Shown here: piece by piece, positions 52,507 to 61,487 of the stretch
Layout: every line of letters begins with the position of its first letter
Numbering within the stretch: position 1 is the stretch's first letter
NCBI GenBank assembly: GCA_051278195.1
Contig: JBNMQM010000020.1
Span: forward strand, 1 to 64,000
Direction: 5' to 3'
DNA from: JAHRVQ01 sp051278195
GTDB taxonomy: Bacteria > Pseudomonadota > Gammaproteobacteria > Pseudomonadales > Azotimanducaceae
Length of the DNA: 64,000 nucleotides
Position numbers and translations under genes: made by a program
The notes under the pieces: model-generated
What the model was told of the DNA's origin: nothing
Database searches by the model: none
What the model saw: only the letters and a program-made list of their open reading frames with translations

Positions 52507-53828
52507 GGCGCTCTTAACAAGTAGAAAGGAAAAAAGGCCTGTAGCTTTAGCCTGATAATGGCTCTTAGCCTTTTATCAAAAACATCATATAAAAGACTAC
52601 TCGAAAACTGCGCCAACAAGGTTGCAAAGGCGGCTCCAGCAATTCCGTACTGTGGTATCAGCACCAAGTTCAACAAAACATTAACGATCACGCCCAGCAA
52701 GGCTCGATACAAAGATATCATCGTCATGTTATTAGCAATCAAATAATTCGAGGATGCAACGCCCAGGAAAACAAAGACGCTAGACCATGCGTGGATAACC
52801 AAAACACCTGCCGAAGGTGCAAATGGGTCTCCGTAAAGAAGCTGGATAAGCTCTCCAGCAAACAACGCAAGCGGCAACGCTATCGCAACCCCCATCCAGA
52901 CCAGCAATGTATACAAGCGTCTAAGACGCTGCTGGAAAAGAACAGTGTCACTTCGCGCATTAATAACAGCCGGAAATACCGACGCTGCGATTACTACAGG
53001 AATGAAATACAACGCCTCGGTAAGGCGCGTCGCCGCGGCATAGTGACCAACAGAATCAACCTCCAGCATGTTTCTAATCATGATCTGATCAATTTTCAGA
53101 TATAGAGAAACTGCCGCTGCGGAGAGGAGCAAAGGCCATGCATCACTCATAAGGCGCTTCGCAGTATCTAAAGAAAATCGCCACAACCGCCAGGACTCAG
53201 CTTTGGTCAGGTAGTGGTAACCGAGGCAAATTGCGACGACAAGTGCATCAAAGCTTATCGCCACCCCGAACCAAAATAAATCTGCGCCAATCAATATCAG
53301 GTAAATTTTCAAACTGCTCGTGAGCGCTAAACCGATCGCTTGCGAGATTGCCACGTACTTTGATAGCACCTTGGCCTGAAAATAGTAGTCGACAACGTTT
53401 ACAGTCTGGAACAGATGAGCGGCACCAACAACAAAGATCAGCAGAGCAACATACCGTGTCTCACCCAGCATCATCGTCGCAACGCCTAAGCTTAAGAGCA
53501 TCACTATTGAGCCAACCAGTTTGAGCACGAATGCCGTGCCCAACAATTCATCGCGTTGATCCTCGTGCTTAACGAGCTCTCTAATCACAATGCTATCAAG
53601 GCCGAGCGTTGCCAGCGCCGAAAACATAAACACCAGACTTTGTACATAGGAGAGTAAACCAAAATTCTCTGGGCCAAGATATCGCGTGACCCATACGGCG
53701 ACACCCAAACCTACCGCCAGTCGATAAACTCGCTCTAACAGCAACCATAAGGTATTCGAGGCATATCGCCTGATGCCAGCGTGTTGACTAAGCTCTTCTT
53801 TAAGCTTTACTAGGCGGTCAAGTATCAT
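52503..53828 (-). CDS. Wzx-type polysaccharide flippase
   Basis: A 441-residue membrane protein with about 12-14 hydrophobic segments, of the MOP/Wzx flippase class. NTLWLLLERVYRLAVGLGVAVWVTRYLGPENFGLLSYVQS is the family opening, with the amphipathic start and the conserved YLGPExFG loop. It should move lipid-linked oligosaccharides to the periplasmic face. Its stop overlaps the glycosyltransferase start. The pair is a reduced surface-glycan module; its base composition looks more A/T-rich than neighbouring genes, consistent with exchange of surface-glycan genes, though not measured. Confidence 0.88.
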   Translation of the reverse strand: MILDRLVKLKEELSQHAGIRRYASNTLWLLLERVYRLAVGLGVAVWVTRYLGPENFGLLSYVQSLVFMFSALATLGLDSIVIRELVKHEDQRDELLGTAFVLKLVGSIVMLLSLGVATMMLGETRYVALLIFVVGAAHLFQTVNVVDYYFQAKVLSKYVAISQAIGLALTSSLKIYLILIGADLFWFGVAISFDALVVAICLGYHYLTKAESWRLWRFSLDTAKRLMSDAWPLLLSAAAVSLYLKIDQIMIRNMLEVDSVGHYAAATRLTEALYFIPVVIAASVFPAVINARSDTVLFQQRLRRLYTLLVWMGVAIALPLALFAGELIQLLYGDPFAPSAGVLVIHAWSSVFVFLGVASSNYLIANNMTMISLYRALLGVIVNVLLNLVLIPQYGIAGAAFATLLAQFSSSLLYDVFDKRLRAIIRLKLQAFFPFYLLRAP

Positions 53829-53903
53829 AAGTCTGTTGGCAAAAAGGAGGAGCCCAGTGTATCAACATCTGGTCGTAAAGATCCTTTAAAGCCTATTGAC
53901 GGG

Positions 53904-54788
53904 TCACTCAGACCTTCCACAGATAACGCCATTTGCGATGGCGAGATCCCCGCTTTCATTCAGGACGCGATAGAAAACTTGAATTTCTTGGTCAACAACC
54001 ACTGAGCCAAAGCACTGCACATGGATGGATGTATCCATCAAAACCATGGCTCTCAGTTGGCCGCAGAGTCGCGTGATGCGGCGCGGATCGCCATCGAAGC
54101 AACGATTAACAACCGTTGTCAGTGCGTGCGCCTTGGTTGCGCTGCCGTGCAGAATAATGTTTGGCAGGCCTGCTGCTACAGCGACACTGCGCTCGGTATG
54201 AATGGGGTTATAAATATCTGCGCACTCGGTATATTGTTGGCCTGCGTGCCGCGGAATATAGATGCTCTCTGCCCAGATAGGCTCAACGGGCAAATCACTA
54301 ACAAATGGCGCTGCAGGAGACAGCTCTATTTCTCTATCAAGTCCATTCAACGTCGCGCCTCTGGTGATGCCGTTGTAATCCAACTCTGCAATCAATTCGC
54401 CGCGACTATTTGTCATGCGAAAGCGATCAACACTAAAAACTCCGGGAGGGATCTTTTTCCTGGAGATGAGCTGACCTTGTACCGTCACCGTTTGATTTTG
54501 TTCAAAAGGTTTATGAATCCTGAGGTCTGTTTCCGCATGTACACCGAATGGTGCCGCGCGGACATTGAGCGGCAAATCTGGCCGAAAACGCGTATTCCAC
54601 TGGAGTGCAAAGCTGATTGCAGGGTGCACACTGAGACCACCGACCCTTGTGTCATCAAAGTAGGCTTCGTTGGTGTCGTTGATCGATGCCGCGTAAGCCA
54701 TAATTTTTCTGGTGTTTAGCGCATAAGATTTCGCGATGGTAAACCCACCAACATCATTCACATCAAGCTCGCCGGGACCTTCGGTCAT
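53904..54788 (-). CDS. MaoC-like hydratase with double hotdog fold
   Basis: A 294-residue protein of the MaoC/hydratase-2 class. The N-terminal hotdog half includes YAASINDTNEAYFDD and VHPAISFALQW; the second half has the active-site motif ADIYNPIHTERSVAVAAGLPNIILHG, with the catalytic Asn/His positions of the (R)-specific enoyl-CoA hydratase signature. It should hydrate a trans-2-enoyl-CoA or a related CoA thioester. It is divergent from an acyl-CoA ligase gene 313 bp away. A perfect 14-bp palindrome stands in the shared gap, suggesting common control of both. Confidence 0.85.
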   Translation of the reverse strand: MTEGPGELDVNDVGGFTIAKSYALNTRKIMAYAASINDTNEAYFDDTRVGGLSVHPAISFALQWNTRFRPDLPLNVRAAPFGVHAETDLRIHKPFEQNQTVTVQGQLISRKKIPPGVFSVDRFRMTNSRGELIAELDYNGITRGATLNGLDREIELSPAAPFVSDLPVEPIWAESIYIPRHAGQQYTECADIYNPIHTERSVAVAAGLPNIILHGSATKAHALTTVVNRCFDGDPRRITRLCGQLRAMVLMDTSIHVQCFGSVVVDQEIQVFYRVLNESGDLAIANGVICGRSE

Positions 54789-54926
54789 GCTAGTTTCTCT
54801 CTTCCTAAAAAGTGGTCAATAAAAATATTCAGCCGTCGCCATAGGTTCTTAATCCGAACATTATTTCGCGGGCCGCCATTTGGCAGTGCCATAATTGGCA
54901 GGTTAACATCGGTCTAGGCTCAGTGA

Positions 54927-54940
54927 ATAAACCGGTTTAT
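54927..54940. promoter_or_regulatory. Perfect 14-bp palindrome between divergent MaoC and ligase genes
   Basis: ataaaccggtttat is its own reverse complement and lies 139 bp from the MaoC start and 162 bp from the ligase start. The half-site resembles the AAAC/GTTT halves of PsrA-like fatty-acid regulators, a loose comparison. It is the best operator candidate in the gap. Confidence 0.5.
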
Positions 54941-54959
54941 GCTACGACATTATTTCCGT

Positions 54960-55014
54960 ACTGTTTCGGCACTGTTTCAGCACTAGTCAGGTACTATTTA
55001 GGTCCTGTTTTCGT
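54960..55014. repeat. Degenerate 11-bp tandem repeat, five units
   Basis: Units of 11 bp starting at 54960, 54971, 54982, 54993 and 55004 (actgtttcggc, actgtttcagc, actagtcaggt, actatttaggt, cctgttttcgt) are progressively diverged. They fill part of the gap between the palindrome and the ligase gene; helical phasing of about one turn could matter if a protein binds. Confidence 0.65.
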
Positions 55015-55101
55015 AGAATAGCTGCCACAGCTAGGGCAGCCATCAATGGCCACTTCGATGGCTATCTCAATAATTATAAGAATCATCACGGAGATAACAG
55101 C

Positions 55102-56661
55102 ATGCTTGCGATGAGCCAACTCATTAACCGCTTAAGTCAAACAGATCCCAATATGATCGCGACGTCAAACGGCGATCGAGTCCAAACCTGGCGCGAATTT
55201 AACAGCAAAGTAGCACGGTTTGCCGGAGGGCTACAAAAGCTCGGTGTCAGCGACGACACCTCCGTGGCAATTCTGGCACTCAACAGCGATCGCTATTTAG
55301 AGTTTATGTTTGCCGTGCCCTGGGCCGGTGGTGTTTTTCAGCCGGTTAACACGCGCCTTGCAGGTCCTGAAATCGTGTATTGGCTAAATGATTCTGCTGC
55401 AAAAGTGCTCATATTGGATACGTCGTTCGCACCGCTCGTTGCGTCTATCCGATCTGAACTCGCACACATAGAACACTTTGTTTTTATCGATGAAGGCTCT
55501 TGTCCTGAGGGTTGCTTATCCTATGACGACCTCGTCGCAGCAGACCCTGTGCCCGATGCTGGTAGAAGCGGCGACGATGTCGCTGGCCTGTTCTATACCG
55601 GCGGCACTACCGGTAGATCAAAAGGTGTGATGCTGACCCACAACAATCTGGTGATTAATGCCATGCAGGCTGCACCGTTGATGAATAGCCTGCCCGGCGA
55701 TCGTATTCTTCATGTTGCCCCCATGTTTCATATTGCCGACGCGATTGTTTGTATGACTTCAGTTGTGATGAGCGGCTCCAACTATTTCCAGCCCGGCTTT
55801 GACCCTGTTGCAACCATGGAAGGCATTGCGCAACATAACATCGAACGCATGATTCTGGTCCCAACCATGATCAACATGTTTGTCAACCACCCTTCAATTC
55901 GGAATTATGATTTATCCAGTCTACGCGTAGTGCTCTACGGCGCGTCACCGATGCCAGAAGCTGTGATCAAGAAGGCGATGGAGGAACTACCGCAAGCTCG
56001 CTTCTATCAAGCCTATGGCCAAACAGAAGCAGCGCCTTGTATTACGATATTGTCCGCAGAACGACACACCTTCGAAGGTCCACTGGCGGGTAAAATAAAA
56101 TCTGCTGGTCAGGCGGTACCAGGTGTTGATCTTGCGATCGTCGATGATGACAACAATCCAGTTGAAACTGGCATCGTCGGAGAAGTCTGCATGCGTGGCG
56201 CAAACGTAATGAAAGGATACCGCAACATGCCAGAGCAGACAGCCAAGACGATTGTCGACGGCTGGCTTCACACTGGTGACGGTGGTTATATCGACGAGGA
56301 CGGCTTTTTGTTTATCGTCGACCGAGTGAAAGACATGATTATCTCGGGCGGCGAAAACGTTTACTCGGCAGAAGTTGAGAATGCCCTGTATCAGCACCCC
56401 GCGATAAATCAGTGTGCTGTGATTGGCGTTCCCGATGAAAAATGGGGTGAGCAGGTACATGCGGTTGTGGTGCCACACGACGGCCAAAAGGTAACAGAGG
56501 ACGAAGTGATCGCTCACTGCAAGGCCTTGATCGCCGGATTTAAGTGTCCTCGATCGGTCTCATTTCAAAGCGAACCATTGCCATTATCCGGTGCTGGTAA
56601 AATTCTTAAGACAGAACTTAGGAAGCCTTTTTGGCCGCAAGGCGAACGCAGCGTTAACTAG
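55102..56661 (+). CDS. Acyl-CoA synthetase (AMP-forming)
   Basis: A 519-residue AMP-dependent ligase of the fatty-acyl/long-chain type. LFYTGGTTGRSKGVMLTHNN is the P-loop, YGQTEA the A5 motif, WLHTGDGGYIDEDGF A7 and RVKDMIISGGENVYSAEVE A8, with the late catalytic Lys in GAGKILKTELR. It should convert a carboxylic acid to its CoA thioester for beta-oxidation, which agrees with the divergent MaoC hydratase. ggag lies eight bases before the ATG. The methyltransferase gene follows after 27 bp. Confidence 0.92.
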   Translation: MLAMSQLINRLSQTDPNMIATSNGDRVQTWREFNSKVARFAGGLQKLGVSDDTSVAILALNSDRYLEFMFAVPWAGGVFQPVNTRLAGPEIVYWLNDSAAKVLILDTSFAPLVASIRSELAHIEHFVFIDEGSCPEGCLSYDDLVAADPVPDAGRSGDDVAGLFYTGGTTGRSKGVMLTHNNLVINAMQAAPLMNSLPGDRILHVAPMFHIADAIVCMTSVVMSGSNYFQPGFDPVATMEGIAQHNIERMILVPTMINMFVNHPSIRNYDLSSLRVVLYGASPMPEAVIKKAMEELPQARFYQAYGQTEAAPCITILSAERHTFEGPLAGKIKSAGQAVPGVDLAIVDDDNNPVETGIVGEVCMRGANVMKGYRNMPEQTAKTIVDGWLHTGDGGYIDEDGFLFIVDRVKDMIISGGENVYSAEVENALYQHPAINQCAVIGVPDEKWGEQVHAVVVPHDGQKVTEDEVIAHCKALIAGFKCPRSVSFQSEPLPLSGAGKILKTELRKPFWPQGERSVN

Positions 56662-56688
56662 CAGACAGGTTGGCAACAAGGGGGAAAT

Positions 56689-57576
56689 ATGGCGATCACG
56701 ATACTCGACGGTGGCATGGGGGGAGAAATATCAGCCCGAATTGACGGTGCAGGCCATGGGCTTTGGTCGGCCAAGGCACTGATCGACGCGCCGCAGATTG
56801 TTCAGGATATACACCGAGAGTTTATCGATGCCGGAGCGCGCATCATCACCACCAATACCTACGCCACAATACCCAGTTATCTCGGCAAAGAGGGCATGCA
56901 GAGCCAGTATCTTGAATATACGCGCCTTGCGGGTGAGATTGCTCGACGGGCCGCAGCCGCGTCTGGCAGAACAGACGTTAGGGTCGCCGGCTCGTTACCA
57001 CCGCTGTCTGAGAGTTTTCGCCCAGACCTCGTACCTCCCGCAAGCGAGGCACAGCCGATTTACCAAAGTCTGGTTAACGCCCTAAACCCCTTTGTCGATC
57101 TGTTTATCTGTGAAACCATGTCGACCGCCGAGGAAGCCTTCAATGCGGCCAGCCAGGCAGTCCAATATGGCGGCGGCAAAGCTGTGTTTGTCGCCTGGAC
57201 ACTGAACGAAACTCCTGGCACTGGATTACGCAGCGGCGAACCCATCAAGACCGCCTATGAGCGCCTGCTATCACTCGACGTCACCGGCTATATGCTTAAC
57301 TGTACCTCGCCAGAAGCCATCGTTGTGGGACTAAAGGAATTACACGCACTCACCGACAAACCAATTGGCTGCTACGCCAATCGCATCAATAAAGTCCCAG
57401 AAGGTTGGACCCTCGACAACGACATCTATGCAGACCGTCGTACCGATGTCACCACAGACTATTTTGTCGATATGTGTGTCAAATGCGCCGATGCCGGCGC
57501 AACCATTATCGGTGGCTGCTGCGGTATTGGGCCGGCGGACATTAAAGCACTGTCAGACCAGATAGGTGCCGCCTAG
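56689..57576 (+). CDS. Homocysteine S-methyltransferase family protein (BHMT/MmuM type)
   Basis: A 295-residue zinc-dependent methyltransferase with a TIM-barrel fold. It begins ILDGGMGGEI, TTNTYATIP follows the second strand, and the three zinc Cys are Cys205 (NCTSPEA) and Cys277/278 (GGCCGIGP). Such enzymes move a methyl from betaine, S-methylmethionine or dimethylsulfoniopropionate-like donors to homocysteine or another thiol. ggggga precedes the ATG. It is convergent with a dimethylglycine-dehydrogenase-like gene, so use of betaine is a reasonable guess. Confidence 0.88.
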   Translation: MAITILDGGMGGEISARIDGAGHGLWSAKALIDAPQIVQDIHREFIDAGARIITTNTYATIPSYLGKEGMQSQYLEYTRLAGEIARRAAAASGRTDVRVAGSLPPLSESFRPDLVPPASEAQPIYQSLVNALNPFVDLFICETMSTAEEAFNAASQAVQYGGGKAVFVAWTLNETPGTGLRSGEPIKTAYERLLSLDVTGYMLNCTSPEAIVVGLKELHALTDKPIGCYANRINKVPEGWTLDNDIYADRRTDVTTDYFVDMCVKCADAGATIIGGCCGIGPADIKALSDQIGAA

Positions 57577-57596
57577 CAGCCATTTCGAAGTGAAGC

Positions 57597-60047
57597 CTAG
57601 GCCGGTCCTTTCAGCTTCTGGTTTTTAGGGTCATAGAACGCGGTCAATTGCGGTGTTATTGGGAAACGCTCTCCTGCCACCTCAACTTCGAAAGACCCAT
57701 CAGCAAGCCACTGTCGATTCACACCCGCATCGTGATGAAGCGCGGCAATCCCCAGACTACGCCCGACCCGGTGACCCCACATCGCAGAGGTGGTCAGCCC
57801 GCATTGCTGCCCATTGATGAATATCGGCTCATCGTGCACCAACATTGGCAGTTGCTCACCCACCACGGCAAAGTTAACCAGGCGGCGAGTTTGTTTGCCG
57901 CGGGACTTCAGCACTGACTCTCGGCCGACAAAATTGCCTTTGCTAGCGTCGATGGTAAACCCAAGTCCGGCAGCATAGGGGTGAATCTGATCATGGATGT
58001 CATGGCCCCAGTGCCGATAGCCTTTTTCGATACGGCAGGCATTCATGGCGTGAAAACCGGCATGGGTAATATTGGGCTTTGCATCGACGATGCTTTTATA
58101 AAGCGCCAAAGCATCAGCCGTCGTGACGTAGAGTTCGTATCCAGGCTCACCCACATAACTCAATCTATTCGCCCGCACTGCCATGCCGTTTTGCTCAAAC
58201 CGACCAGATTGGTAGTAGTCCGGCAGTGCACTGCTGCTCGTTAATCCGAGAACCTGCCTGAGCAGTACATGGGACTCTGGCCCCATCAAACCTATCATCA
58301 TGATGTTTTCAGTTTCATTGACTACGGCGACATCGGCATAGCGACTCGCGTGACGCTGCAGCCAGGTGAAATCGCGCCGTTCCGAGGCACAGCTAGACAC
58401 CACCATGTATTCGTTTTCAGCGACGCGGGTGATGGTGACATCGGCCTCGATGCCGCCACGCTCATTCAACCATTGGGCATACACGATCTGATCGATCGCC
58501 ACGTCCAGATTACTGGTCGAAATGTGATTCAATAACGCTGTTGCATCTGTCCCTGTGACACGAAATACCGGATAGCTGGACTGATCGAATAACGCGATTG
58601 AGTGTTGCAGCGCCAGGCACTCCCGTTGACAGTGATCAAACCAGTTTTGTTCGCCGTAGCTATGCACGTAGTCGTCGCCAATTTTCGTCGAGTACCAGTT
58701 AGGCCGCTCCCAGCCAGCCAACTCACCCATCACCGCACCACGTTTAATCAGTTCATTGTGGAGTGGACCTAGGCGCTGATTTCGAGCGGTTTCAAACTGA
58801 CGATAGGGCCAGTGCATGGCATATAGGAGCCCCAGAGTCTCTTTAGTCCGCTCCACCAGAAAGGGTCGCTTCGATTGATAGGGAAATGTTCGACGGATAT
58901 CCACATCCCACAGATCCATGGGGGGATGGCCATCGCGAATCCATTCTGCGAGGACTTTACCCGCGCCGCCCGCGGACTGAATGCCAATGGAGTTAAAGCC
59001 GCAGGCAACAAAGAGGTTTTTGACTTCAGGAGTCTCGCCCAGCAGGTAACGATCATCGGGGGTAAAGCTCTCGGGGCCATTGAAGAACAACTGCAAGCCA
59101 GCATCGGCAAAAGGCGGATATCGATTGGCCGCCAAATTTAGCAGTGGTTCAATATGATCGAAATCTTCTGGCAGCGTACCGAACTCAAAGTCCTGTGGAA
59201 TACCACTCATACCCCAGGGTTTAGCGGCCAATTCAAAACAGCCAAACAGCAACCGTCCGGCATCAACTTTGTAGTAGGCCTGCTCGTCCGGCATACGCAG
59301 AGTCGGTCGCATCTTTGCGAGGGCGTCAATTGACTCGGTCACGACATAGAAATGTTCAGCCGCTTGCAGTGGAATAGAGACGCCATGTTTCTGCCCAAAA
59401 TCACGGCTCCACATACCTGCAGCAATGATCACATGGCGCGCACGAATGCTGCGCCCGTCACTGAGGCGCACGCCGCAGATCACGTCATTTTCAATCAGTA
59501 GATCTGCCACCTCTACCTGCTCGACAATCTGAGCGCCGCCCTTTCTCGCACCGCGCGCCAAAGCCAAGGTGGTATCAACTGGGTTTGTTTGTCCATCACC
59601 GGGAAGGTAAACCCCGCCCTTTACCTGATCCAAATTCAGCTCAGGCCAATCGTCATGAATGTCACCGGGCCTAATTATACGGCAGTCAACGTCGAACGCG
59701 CGGGCGAGCGTTGCCTGCCGTTTCAGCTCCTGTAATCGTTCATCGTTTAGCGCAACGGTCATAGAACCGGTATTACGGAAACCTGTTGCCTGCCCCGTTA
59801 ACGCTTCCAGTTCTTCGAATAATTCAACAGTGTATTTGGCAAGACGGGTCATATTAAGGCTAGCGCGCAATTGAGCCACTAGGCCGGCTGCATGCCACGT
59901 AGTGCCCGACGTTAACTTTTTTCGCTCGAGCAACAACACATCACAAATGCCGAGCTGCGTAAGATGGTAGGCAATAGAACAACCGATGATGCCGCCACCA
60001 ATGACGATGACATTCGTTGAATCTGGCAGATCATGACTCACAGGCAA
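57597..60047 (-). CDS. Dimethylglycine/sarcosine dehydrogenase-like flavoprotein with GcvT domain
   Basis: An 816-residue two-part enzyme. Residues 10-400 form a DAO-type oxidase: the FAD motif GGGIIGCSIAYHL begins at about 17, and TTWHAAGL holds His52, where related dehydrogenases attach FAD covalently. Residues about 430-810 are a GcvT-like tetrahydrofolate domain (YPVFRVTGTDATALLNHIST, GMAVRANRLSYVGEPGYELY, KGYRHWGHDI). It should demethylate an N-methylated glycine and pass the one-carbon unit to folate. Convergent with the methyltransferase gene; 20 bp separate the stops. Confidence 0.92.
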   Translation of the reverse strand: MPVSHDLPDSTNVIVIGGGIIGCSIAYHLTQLGICDVLLLERKKLTSGTTWHAAGLVAQLRASLNMTRLAKYTVELFEELEALTGQATGFRNTGSMTVALNDERLQELKRQATLARAFDVDCRIIRPGDIHDDWPELNLDQVKGGVYLPGDGQTNPVDTTLALARGARKGGAQIVEQVEVADLLIENDVICGVRLSDGRSIRARHVIIAAGMWSRDFGQKHGVSIPLQAAEHFYVVTESIDALAKMRPTLRMPDEQAYYKVDAGRLLFGCFELAAKPWGMSGIPQDFEFGTLPEDFDHIEPLLNLAANRYPPFADAGLQLFFNGPESFTPDDRYLLGETPEVKNLFVACGFNSIGIQSAGGAGKVLAEWIRDGHPPMDLWDVDIRRTFPYQSKRPFLVERTKETLGLLYAMHWPYRQFETARNQRLGPLHNELIKRGAVMGELAGWERPNWYSTKIGDDYVHSYGEQNWFDHCQRECLALQHSIALFDQSSYPVFRVTGTDATALLNHISTSNLDVAIDQIVYAQWLNERGGIEADVTITRVAENEYMVVSSCASERRDFTWLQRHASRYADVAVVNETENIMMIGLMGPESHVLLRQVLGLTSSSALPDYYQSGRFEQNGMAVRANRLSYVGEPGYELYVTTADALALYKSIVDAKPNITHAGFHAMNACRIEKGYRHWGHDIHDQIHPYAAGLGFTIDASKGNFVGRESVLKSRGKQTRRLVNFAVVGEQLPMLVHDEPIFINGQQCGLTTSAMWGHRVGRSLGIAALHHDAGVNRQWLADGSFEVEVAGERFPITPQLTAFYDPKNQKLKGPA

Positions 60048-60231
60048 GTCCGAATATTAAGCAATTTCAGATGATAATTGAGTTCTGCCAACGATGCTGC
60101 CAAATCTGGCTTAATCAGACACGGCGCAGTTTACTCTGGTACTTTCTCTGATACGTATCCCTGATACTTTTACTGGCACTTTGCGCTGACCCCATTTATT
60201 GTCTTTTTTTATCTCAAATAAGTGTGACGCA

Positions 60232-61116
60232 ATGAGTATTGAGCAATGGCCAGCTGCACCTGATCTACAGCGTGCCGATATTAAGATCAGCCTAGGTGAC
60301 AACGAGTTCTTAGGTCACCTGGTTGCACCGCCTGCAGCACAAGGACCGAGACCACTGGTGCTGGTGATTCACAATTACCAGGGACTCAAATTTTTTGACG
60401 TCGACGTTGCCGAATACCTTGCCAGGCTGGGCTATGTCGGCCTTGCCATCGATATGTATGGCGCGATCGTGCCCGCTAACGAGCGTACTTGGCCGAAAAA
60501 TGCCGAACATATTCCCGATTATCAGAAGCAGTGTTTCGAAGGCATGGTGTCTTGTGATCATGACCACGCCTATTTTCGCGACCTAATCGAAGCCTGGCGC
60601 AAAGCCGGCATGGCGCATCCCAGCGTTGACCCGTCATTATCAGCTAGTGCCATTGGCTACTGCTTTGGTGGTGTCGCCGTACTCGAGGCCGTTCGAGGTG
60701 GGCTCGACTTTGCCGGCGTGGTTTCATTTCACGGTCTACTGCAAACAGGAGAAGATCCCAGCCCTAGCAACAATGGCGCACATCGCCCTGCCCTCAAACG
60801 ATGTGACAATCACCATAATACCAACACCGTTGTAATCATCGAGAACGGCGCAGCCGACCATCTGGTGCTGCCGGAGCATAAAGAGCGGTTCTATGAGGAA
60901 ATGAATGCCGCAGGCGTGCAGTGGATCTTCAACGATCATGCCGGGACACCGCATGGCTTTGCCTTGCCGCCAACCATAGGACCACCGGGACGCTTACATG
61001 AGGCCACCGACCGGCGCTCCACTATGACCATGCTCAATCTACTGCGGGAACTTTATCCAAACGTCAAACAGAACCCCGTCGCCGTGAATGGTGCAGGGAC
61101 AGCGATACCGCTGTAG
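60232..61116 (+). CDS. Dienelactone hydrolase family protein
   Basis: A 294-residue alpha/beta-hydrolase of the dienelactone-hydrolase class. The nucleophile is Cys144 (AIGYCFGGVAV), as in true dienelactone hydrolases; the Asp is in ENGAADHLV and the His in DHAGTPHGFALP. It would open dienelactones or related lactones; most family members have unknown substrates. ATG 60232 is chosen because the domain (DIKISLGDNEFLGHLVAPP) begins soon after; longer frames read low-complexity residues. It is divergent from the dehydrogenase and followed by a globin relic on the other strand. Confidence 0.87.
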   Translation: MSIEQWPAAPDLQRADIKISLGDNEFLGHLVAPPAAQGPRPLVLVIHNYQGLKFFDVDVAEYLARLGYVGLAIDMYGAIVPANERTWPKNAEHIPDYQKQCFEGMVSCDHDHAYFRDLIEAWRKAGMAHPSVDPSLSASAIGYCFGGVAVLEAVRGGLDFAGVVSFHGLLQTGEDPSPSNNGAHRPALKRCDNHHNTNTVVIIENGAADHLVLPEHKERFYEEMNAAGVQWIFNDHAGTPHGFALPPTIGPPGRLHEATDRRSTMTMLNLLRELYPNVKQNPVAVNGAGTAIPL

Positions 61117-61122
61117 GCTGGT

Positions 61123-61384
61123 TTAGACCGGCTTCACTTCTGGCATGAATTTAGGGCCAAGACCTTGTTCCAGCGCATACAACAGCGCATTCCCGACAGG
61201 GGTATAGTCTTCCACCTTCACGCCATAGCCGACGTGCCTGGTCGCCAAATCTTGCAAAACCGGCACCAGCGGCACTTAACCTTGCCATTAGCATATTGCC
61301 CTGGGTGGCCATATTGGATTTAAACAGCGAATGTAAAGCGAGGTCGTATTGAACAAGAATTACTTCTCTGGCTGTTAACGCCAT
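61123..61384 (-). pseudogene. Globin relic (bacterial single-domain haemoglobin type)
   Basis: The minus strand reads as a broken globin. The N-terminal piece MALTAREVILVQ jumps directly to LALHSLFKSNMATQGNMLMARL, so helices A/B to D are largely missing. After a frameshift near 61275 the sequence resumes as VPVLQDLATRHVGYGVKVED, then YTPVGNALLYALEQGLGPKF and MPEVKPV before a stop at 61123. RHVGYGV is the F-helix with the proximal haem His, and the following segment is the G-helix. The H-helix is gone. Such globins detoxify NO or handle oxygen. The remaining gap bases show nothing else. Confidence 0.8.
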
Positions 61385-61487
61385 ACGCTCACGGTTTCGA
61401 CCCAATGCATTACTTTTAAGTGTGGCAACGGATCCCCATTAATCAATTTTCGATCGACAACCACAACCACAACCAAAGCTAGGCCAA

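Noticed and set aside
60048..60231. Glycine or folate riboswitch upstream of the dimethylglycine-dehydrogenase-like gene
   Set aside because: The leader contains only short imperfect repeats; no conserved riboswitch core could be identified by reading.
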